64,000 bases of DNA from Halichondria panicea (lineage: Eukaryota; Porifera; Demospongiae; Suberitida; Halichondriidae), in the NCBI RefSeq assembly GCF_963675165.1, contig NC_087385.1, forward strand, positions 1,231,501 to 1,295,500, read 5' to 3'. A program made the translations under genes and the position numbers. Below, piece after piece: positions 56,629 to 64,000 of the stretch. Every line of letters starts with the position of its first letter. Within the stretch, counting starts at the first letter, position 1. The notes under the pieces were generated by a model. That model did no database searches. It saw only the letters and a list, made by a program, of their open reading frames with translations, and was not told the origin of the DNA.

Positions 56629-57205
56629 TTGCAAAAAACCACTTGTAACAGTTTACACAAGTAAACCACAATACTATAGAACAAAAAAGGGACAAAGTAT
56701 AAACTTTGGAACAGATCTTTATGTGGATATATAGTATATACCTTAGTACAATATTCAGTATAAACTGCTATAGTTGGGTAACCATGAAAAACTAATCCTT
56801 ATCAAGAGGAGTTAAGTGGCGTAATATGTCATTGTGGCAGAGAATTGGAGACTGGTTCAGCAGCAGGCTGTTTCTCAGTCAACAAAAAATAGCTAGACGA
56901 ACAGGCAGTTATGTTGTAATCAAGCTACTCCTACAGCCCAAACTTAGTACTTATAGATAGAGATTTGGCCAAGTTGTGGTTTAGCTGTAAACTGTTACAC
57001 AGTGGTTTTTTTGCATTTTACAGTAATACTATTTGCCAAAACTTCACGTGAGCTTACATGAGCTACAACAAATAGCGTGAAAAACTACAACAATAAAACA
57101 TAAAGATCTGGTCTATTCCAAAATTTTAACTTGGTCCCTTAAGGGCTCTATAGTATTGTGGTTTACTTATGTAAACTGTTACACTTATCTCAAGTGGTTT
57201 TTTGC
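56629..57205. mobile_element. 577-bp TIR element in the left arm
   Basis: TTGCAAAAAACCACTTGTAA at the left pairs with AAGTGGTTTTTTGCAA at the right, and the similarity runs about 50 bp inward (GTTTAC, CACAATACTATAG). The right arm of the complex lacks this block. Confidence 0.6.
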
Positions 57206-57335
57206 AATACAGTCTTCTATGGTCTTCACAGTCTATGCAGTGCCAGTTACTGAATGCAGCTCTCCTCACACACACACACATTTCATGCATGTACAGTAGT
57301 ATACCACTGGTCTCACAGCCATCACACTGCACCAT
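57126..57335 (-). pseudogene. PHD-finger fragment, left arm
   Basis: MVQCDGCE followed by a stretch lengthened by a (GT)n run, then FSNWHCIDCEDHRR. The central H-x2-C part of the finger is lost. It is the mirror image of the fragment in the right arm. Confidence 0.6.
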
Positions 57336-58922
57336 GTCATTCTATGAATCAGGCCTCATGCAGCACGAAGTACATAGGTGCCAACTGTCCCGAATTGGTC
57401 AGGACTGTCCAAGATTACCCTTGTCCCGAAAGGAAACTGCTATATTGTGATTCCACCATGATACAACAGTTTCTCTCTTGACTTCTATCTGTGATTCCAC
57501 ATTACTTGAGAGCTGAGCCAGTGATGCTATTGGAGCATCCCCACAACAATTTACATCTTCTATGTATAGGAAAACATGGAGGAAGATATGAATTGTTGTC
57601 TTTGCAGTGAAATTGTGTGTTTTATACTTTTTGTCCTGAAATTTGGCTGAGAAAGTAAGCACGAAGTTGCAAATATGGCGATAGCTATGCAACAACATCG
57701 ATTGTCTTACAGGCAGATCCAACATTGCAGAGCTGCATCAAAGCATTTAACTCTTATAGGTAAAGCATGAGTAACTTGAAAGGTAATCTTCCTTCACTTT
57801 TTGAATTCCAGATAGAATAATAATGCAAACATTTTTGCTACTTTGATACAGCATGCATGCAGTCTCTTTGATGCTTTGTCAACTAATAGAGCTAACCTTA
57901 CCATATTATTATATCTCTTTGACTTCGTTCTATCGTGCAGAAAAGGATAGCAGAAGAGGGGCCTAATCTCACAGTGGGGGGCCTAGAATGTTAACAGTTT
58001 GGACCCCTAGGCCCGGTGTCATAAAATTTTGGACCCCCCCATGTTTAGGCCCCCCCGGGCCTAGAATTTTAAAATGTTTGGCCCCCGGGCCTAGAATGTT
58101 AACAGTTTAGGCCCTCCAGGGGGTCCAAACTGTTAACATTCTAGGCCCCCCACTGTGAGATTAGGCCCCCCTCTTTTACTATCCTTTTCTGCACGATAGA
58201 ACGAAGTCAAAGAGATATAATAATATGGTAAGGTTAGCTCTATTAGTTGACAAAGCATCAAAGAGACTGCATGCATGCAAAGACTCTATATCAAAGTAGC
58301 AAAAATGTTTGCATTATTATTCTATCATGGAATTCAAAGTGAAGGAAGATTTACCTTTCAAGTTACTCATGCTTTACCTATAAGAGTTAAATGCTTTGAT
58401 GCAGCTCTGCAATGTTGGATCTGCCTGTAAGACAATCGATGTTGTTGCATAGCTATATATATCGCCATTATTACTTGCAACTTCGTGCTTACTTTCTCAG
58501 CCAAATTTCATGACAAAAAGTATAAAGCACACAATTTCAGTGCAAAGACAACAATTTATATCTTCCTCCATGTTTTCCTATACATAGAAGATGTAAATTG
58601 TTGTGGGGATGCTCCAATAGCATCACTGGCTCAGCTCTCAAGTAATGTGGAATCATAAATAGAAGTCAAGAGAGAAACTGTCGTATCATGGTGGAATCAC
58701 AATTAATAGCAGTTTCCTTTCAGGACAAGGGTAATCTTGGACAGTCCTGACCAATTCGGGACAGTTGGCACCTATGTGCATGCTTCAGGCCATGAGATGG
58801 TGCAGTGTGATGGCTGTGAGACCAGTGGTATACTACTGTACATGCATGAAATGTGTGTGTGTGAGGAGAGCTGCATTCAGTAACTGGCACTGCATAGACT
58901 GTGACCATAGAAGACTGTATTG
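57205..58922. repeat. Palindrome with arms of about 0.8 kb and 112-bp spacer
   Basis: 57205-58007 is a near-perfect reverse complement of 58120-58922, seen by matching AATACAGTCTTCTATGG, GGTGCCAACTGTCCCGAATT, AGGCAGATCCAACATTGCAG and CCTAATCTCACAGTGGGGGG in both arms. The spacer is C-rich (GGCCCCCGGGCC). Differences between arms are few, mostly single bases and small indels. Confidence 0.85.
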
Positions 58923-58992
58923 GTGTATTTTGAGAATCCACTGTCATAATGTTACCGCTGTTGCGCTGTTAATGGGGGGCCTAAAATTTTAA
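58765..58992 (+). pseudogene. PHD-finger fragment, right arm
   Basis: The same pieces as in the left arm (MRWCSVMA..., SNWHCIDCDHRRLYW), again without a complete zinc site. The direction is opposite to the left copy. Confidence 0.6.
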
Positions 58993-59140
58993 GAGGGGGC
59001 CTAAAATGTTAAAATTCTAGGCCCGGGGGGGCCCAATCTCATGGGGGGCCTAAAATTTTATGACACCGGGTCCCAAAATTTTAAAATTCTAGGCCCAGGG
59101 GGCCTAAACATGGGGGGGCCCAAAATTTTATGACACCGGC

Positions 59141-59903
59141 ACAAGTTGACATGTAAAGATGCAATGTAAAGCCGGCAAGTTAGTTTTTTGGGAGCATCCT
59201 GGGACAGTAACAGATCTATTTATATCAGCAGCAATAGCTTCTTCTGGTTCTTTATGTGAATTTACTACACCATCTAGATTCAGTTCTAGTACATGTATTA
59301 TGTAAGACTACGATCCTTTCCTGTTTCAGGTAAAAGGTAGCCACACTATAAAATTATAGTAATTATTAATTGCTTTTATATTATCTTTAGAAAATGCTTG
59401 TCACAAATGGTGCAATCTGATTGGTTACTGAGAGGTCGTTTATTTCACTTAGAGACCTCAGCAGAGGTCTTCTACAGAGGTCCATTATGTATAGAATAGA
59501 CTACACCTAAGAGTAGAATATGCATATGTGTACTAGCTAAATTATGGTGGCACTTGTGCGCTAGATCTAGTTTAGTGTCTAGTGCAGTAGTACACAGATG
59601 GATCTACGTTGATTTTTGATATCTGTATGTTACAGCTGCATCTAGACAGTTATACAGTACAGCTATGCATCAAATGCATGTCATTGTGCATAATAATTAT
59701 TATAAGCCAAAAACTAAAGCTGACTGTCTTTGGCATCACAGAGACACCTTTTTGTAAGTTTTAAGATATGAAAAACTACGTTCAGCCTAACTTGGCACTT
59801 AAATTATGGTGGCGCTGTAATTACATCAACTAAAATAATGATGACCTGTATACCCAGTGCATGTGTCCACACTATTAATTCTCCTCCTCCCTCCCTCCCT
59901 CCA
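59141..59903. other. Gene-free stretch before the second Atg8-like exon
   Basis: No exon or element recognised. The last 80 bases (CAGTGCATGTGTCCACAC, CCTCCCTCC) match the same position before the first Atg8-like exon at about 51077-51130. Confidence 0.4.
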
Positions 59904-59904
59904 G

Positions 59905-59994
59905 CTCGAGCATGTCTGTGATCTACCAGCATCACAAGGATGGTTCGTGTACATGGCCTACAGTGGAGAGAACAGTATATATATTGGGCTGAAC
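59905..59994 (+). pseudogene. Atg8/GABARAP-like last exon, copy 2
   Basis: The bases encode MSVIYQHHKD cleanly, then lose about 7 bases (GAGGACG in copy 1), so the following FVYMAYSGENS is in another frame and the terminal Gly-stop is replaced by IYIG. Copy 1 is damaged at different places, so both descend from a better copy outside the window. It converges on KCK7. Confidence 0.65.
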
Positions 59995-60307
59995 TCAAGA
60001 AACTATGAACTTGTTTCCCCGAACCCTGTGTGTGTGTGTGTGTGTGTGTCCACCCACCAATTACATAATTATGCTGATTTATGTTCTTTATTCAATTGGA
60101 TGAGTACAGACAAGATTACATAATTAATTGCACTGATTAAAAATACATTAATTATCACCAATAATTAAGAGCCTATACATGACAGAGAAGCTTTCCTTTC
60201 TATTAACCTGTTCAATCAAGAATAAAAAACCAATCAATATAATTATACACACAAGCATGAAAAATTAACATGAGGGGAAAAGTTATCTATCTAGTGCAGT
60301 TCTACTG

Positions 60308-63300
60308 TTACAGTAGTTCATTCAACAGTTGTCGAGCGGTTGGTCGATTGTCTCTCTCTCTATCGATACAGCGACTGATGATGTCAGAGAACTGACGGTC
60401 TTGGATGGTGAGGAGTAAGCGCTCACGTCCGTTATCACTCGGAAACTGGCCAGAACACATCTCAATCAAGAGCACCCCCAGACTGAACACGTCCATCTTG
60501 GATGACTGGAGGGACGGGTTACCGGCCTCAGGGGCAGCGTATACAGGACTCCCTGGGTTCATTGTGTTCAACATTCGCTGTGTGTTTACCGAGCCGTAGT
60601 CTGTGACCTTTGCACTCCAGCGGCCATCAGGTAGAGGGTTGAGGAGGACGTTTGCACTGCTTATGTCACGATGGATCACTGGGTCTGGCTGCATGAGGTG
60701 GAGATAGTTGAGAGCTTGACAGACCTGCACAGAAATGGAGAGGATGTGTTCACGTGAGATACGACCTCCCTCCAGCACCATGAGCTCTGTCAGGATGATC
60801 ATCTCCCCCTCCAGCGTGGCTCCTATGAACTGGACCAGATGTGGGTGCCGCAGGTGAGCCGCCATGTTCATCTCACGAATGAACAAGTGTCGGTAATAGT
60901 CGGAACGAATCTGCTCGTACAGTGTCTTGGCTGCCACCTCGATTCCTCAAAACTTGGCCACTTTGACGACCCCCCATCCTCCTCCACCGAGTTGTCTCTC
61001 TGTCATTGTGATCTCCTCGCGATGGACCACCCACTGAGTCTCCAGACCCTCTGCTCGCTCCTCTGCCAGCTGGGCTCTCCTGTCTGACCTCCCAATTTCA
61101 GCAGAAAGGTCCTGGACTCTCCTCTCAGCATCAGCATGACGATGGTTGGCATCATATGATTCTTGTTCTTTAATCGCTATTATCTGATATTTTTCTTGCA
61201 ACAATTCTTCACAGCGATTTTGAGTGACTTGCTCTTTTTGCTCTGCTAGTTGTGCTCTTTCCTCGGCATCTCCGTGGCGACGGTTGGCGTCAGTCAATTC
61301 ACGATTTTTCATAACCAATTGTGTGACCAATGCACAATCTTTCTCTTGCAACTGTAGTTGGTGGTGACGTTGAGTGTCGTGCTCTCTCTGCTCTGCTGCT
61401 CGTAACTGTTGTTCCAGAGCCCTCACCCGGTCTTGAGAGGAGTGGTCGCTGCTGATGAGGCACGAGCAGTTACTTGTCTGATCTTCTTCTCACTCAGTCG
61501 CTGGGCAAAGCCTCTAGTGTCGTTGTGGGCCACATCCACGACAGCCCACTTCCCAGCCGAGGGTCCAGCAACAGACGCTAAGGGTCCAGTCAACTCTGTA
61601 TAGATGGGATTTTTAGGTTCAATGTGTCATTTGAAGAAAGACATTCAGAGTCATTGACACATTTATATCGTGTGTATACTTGTCTATCAGACAATATAGT
61701 TGTCATAGTTGCATGTACTTAGGTGCTTACCAAATCTCAGTATGGTGGTCTCAGCAGTGGCATCTCCCAGCCACTTCCAACGGCCTCCAAACACGAGGAC
61801 CTCAGTGAGTCCTGGTCCCAGACTGGTGGCAGTGATGGAGTGGTAGTAACGTGGTGTCATTGACCTAGGAGGTGTCATCTGGAGGTGCAAAAATAATGCT
61901 CGGATAAATTACTAAATAGCATAAAGCTATACTAGCTATTGCTATGTTCTTACAGTAATTTTGCTGCACCTAATCACAGGGAAACTCAAAGCGCATCTTA
62001 AAATTAATTACTCTACTTAGTCAAACGCTATAGCTGCAATATCTAGAGTGGCTGCAAGGCTCTATACAGAAGCATTTTAGACTTAGAGTACTTTTGGCAT
62101 CATTTTTAGCACCAATCATGTCAATCTTTCCTGAGTTTCTGCAAAAATGTTCATCATCGATCAGTGATAAACCGTATAACCCACATCAACTGTAATATAG
62201 GCGCATACTGGTTAGCAGACCAAGAGCCTTCAAGTTGATAGAAGGCGCATGGTTTTCTGCACAGATCTCTGCCCAACAACTGGTCTCCACACTTCTTTAT
62301 AGATGTTAAGTCTCTTTACTGCTGTCAGATATGACTATAGATTTCTTGCAGACAAACGATCGAGCTAGCTAATAGAGATTTGCTTCATTGAAACGTCATG
62401 GGCGTGGTTAATCTCTATAAGCGCATCTGGATAATAGGCGCATAGGCGCATAGAGGCCTGCTCTTTTCCCTATAGGCACATGCGCTTACTAACCAGATTA
62501 TATGGTATATCTATATGTGTACTAGTAAAACATGTAACTAGTAGCTTTTACACTATACAGTTCATAAAAGACAAGACTCACCTCTGTCCACTTGCCAGTG
62601 TCAACATCAAGTGTCCACATGTCCCCCAGTGTCTTGTCGTCATTATCCTCTCCTCCGTACACTAGTAGTTGAGGGTAGTCCTGGCCATAGTTGAGACAAC
62701 AGGCAGCATGGCCGTACCTCTCCACTGGCCATGGCTCTCCCTGTACTGGCTTCACCTTAGTGACCTCCTACACACAGTGAACACACAGTATATTGTGCAT
62801 TTCAATGTGGCATGCAGCCAACTCACCATGGTCCTGAAGTCAAACAGGTACACATCATTGACCCTACGATACTCAGGTTGGTCCCCTCCAAAGAGGACTG
62901 CCCTGTGATGGTCCACCATAGTGAAGGTAAAGTGGGAACATGGAGGAGGTCTCTCTCCTCTGAGCCCAGGGGACGACCAGACACCTGAAAGTGGGGGTGG
63001 GGCAATTTAGAGAATGGTACAATGTAATACATCATCCTTATAACATTGATTGATATGAAAGTGAACATGGTTTCCTATGTGAGTGAAAGGTGGGACTCCT
63101 ATAAGTGTATGCAATGAAACATACAGCGAATGGGCACATTGAGAAAAGTTACCATTTTGTGTGTCAACGAAATGGAACTCGTTTGTGTGTCCACCCATGA
63201 ATGTTGCTCCTGGTTGTGTGGGGCCCTGAATACCGACTCCTCCAAAGCAGCACAGAGTTCTCTCATTCACACGGACAAGTCCACAGTCAGCCTTTTTCAT

Positions 63301-63648
63301 AGGCTGACTACCAGAGGTTTGAACTTTGGTCCACTGGAGAGTATCCAGATCAAGCTTGCTCGTGTCATTGAAGTAAGAAGACCCATCACTACCACCAAAG
63401 GTGAACAGGCAACGACCTACATAAACAGAGCAACCACCATACTCTCCAGGGGGTAGAGGTCCAGTGGTGGGCAAGAGGCTCCACAGCTCAGTGCTTGGAT
63501 CACACACAGCAATGATGTTATACCTCCATCCTAGACCTCTTCCCCTCCACATGTAATGGCGTCCGTCAGCTACAGTAGAGAAATGACCCCAACGAGGTGA
63601 TGGTTCCACTAGTGGACGACCAAGAAACGAGCGAACAACTTTCAACAT
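60308..63648 (-). pseudogene. KCK7: kelch, coiled coil, type I kinase gene with a stop and deletions
   Basis: Exons: a 63648-63153, b 62984-62827, c 62767-62582, d 61878-61731 and e 61595-60308. Exons a-d are open and nearly identical to KCK1, with GAG where KCK1 exon b has TAG. Exon e is 28 nt shorter than in KCK1. It has lost 10 nt near 61450, which shifts the frame in the linker, and 18 nt in frame near 60778 (ATSLRR missing in the kinase). A TGA at 60947-60949 replaces CGA in AKF-R-GIEVAAKTL. HRDISSANVLL, DYG and APE remain downstream. A recent duplicate of the KCK1 locus that lost its kinase independently. Confidence 0.85.
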
Positions 63649-64000
63649 TGTCTGCAGGAGTTCGAGTAAGGGCAGTGAGCAATATACACACATTGCATTG
63701 CATGGTTATCTAGATACTGATATACAGATCACATTTCATGATCATGCATACACTTCTCTCACATACCTCCCCTCTTAGATTCTAACACCCACAACTATAA
63801 GAAAATGGACACTTCTCTTATGTACACACTACTTGAACTTCTCTGAACCAGCACTGAACTCACCTCATGAAGACACTTCCATGTTCAGCAGCCCCACCCA
63901 TTTTACAACATTCATAATAACCTCGGTGCGCATGCGCAAGCAGGGTATGTGTGTGCGTGTGTGTGTAGACTGTTACAGCTGCTCAAGGATCAATGAAGTG
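63649..64000. other. KCK7 leader region and start of the dispersed repeat
   Basis: The leader exon donor edge is at 63864. From about 63920 the sequence follows 17655 onward (CCTCGGTGCGCATGCGCAAG), so the duplication shared with KCK1 continues past the right edge. Confidence 0.55.

Larger units (their letters stand above)
55318..59140. mobile_element. Large inverted-repeat complex with GGCCCCCC ends and PHD-finger fragments
   Basis: The outer boundaries carry TAAAATTTTAGGCCCCCCAT on the left and the reverse complement near 59040-59060 on the right. AACAGCGCAACAGCGGTA at 56568-56586 pairs with its inverse at 58951-58970. Two further elements (55400-56566 and about 56629-57205) interrupt the left arm only, which explains why the arms look unequal. 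Both arms carry a PHD-like fragment (MVQCDGCE..., WHCIDC). It looks like a foldback-type DNA element or an inverted duplication of one. No transposase is recognised. Confidence 0.7.

Noticed and set aside
60947-60949. TGA in KCK7 as a selenocysteine codon
   Set aside because: Paralogues have CGA (Arg) there, and the gene carries other lesions.

Overview
The window looks like nuclear DNA of a marine sponge (probably a demosponge). The reasons are compact intron-bearing animal genes with GT/AG splice sites, short bidirectional promoters, dense (CA)n tracts and short inverted-repeat elements, and a large tandem family of kinase genes. The taxon is an inference. No tRNA, rRNA, CRISPR array or retrovirus-like element was recognised.

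Left block, 1-13.7 kb, is ordinary single-copy or small-family genes. In order: the 5' part of thiamine triphosphatase (minus strand); a sulfotransferase cluster of one frameshifted copy, one deleted pseudogene and one intact intronless copy; DPM1 (plus, 8 exons, 246 aa); an AFG3L2-like mitochondrial AAA protease (minus, 13 exons, 763 aa); and a small CXorf65-like gene (plus, 5 exons, 157 aa). Adjacent genes are mostly divergent and share short promoters. I assembled exon chains by hand; DPM1, AFG3L2 and the CXorf65-like gene each close as a whole number of codons.

Right block, 13.9-64 kb, is a head-to-tail array of seven minus-strand genes (called KCK1-7 here) plus one fragment. All have the same five coding exons: four encode a kelch beta-propeller and one large last exon encodes a linker, a coiled coil and a TKL-like protein kinase. 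KCK3, 4, 5 and 6 read open throughout (787, 776, 744 and 756 aa). KCK1, 2 and 7 carry stops or frameshifts. Two kinase subtypes sit on one kelch chassis: type I in KCK1, 6, 7 and type II in KCK2-5. Downstream and convergent with them lie orphan 3' ends of other host genes: DnaJ-A tails beside type II copies and Atg8/GABARAP-like tails beside type I copies.

Between the units are a CYLD-like CAP-Gly pseudogene, PHD-finger fragments and many nested DNA elements. The largest is an inverted-repeat complex at 55.3-59.1 kb holding a palindrome with roughly 0.8-kb arms. Comparing copies also shows a recurrent change: CA (or TG on the other strand) becomes CATGCA (TGCATG), a 4-bp insertion resembling an excision footprint.
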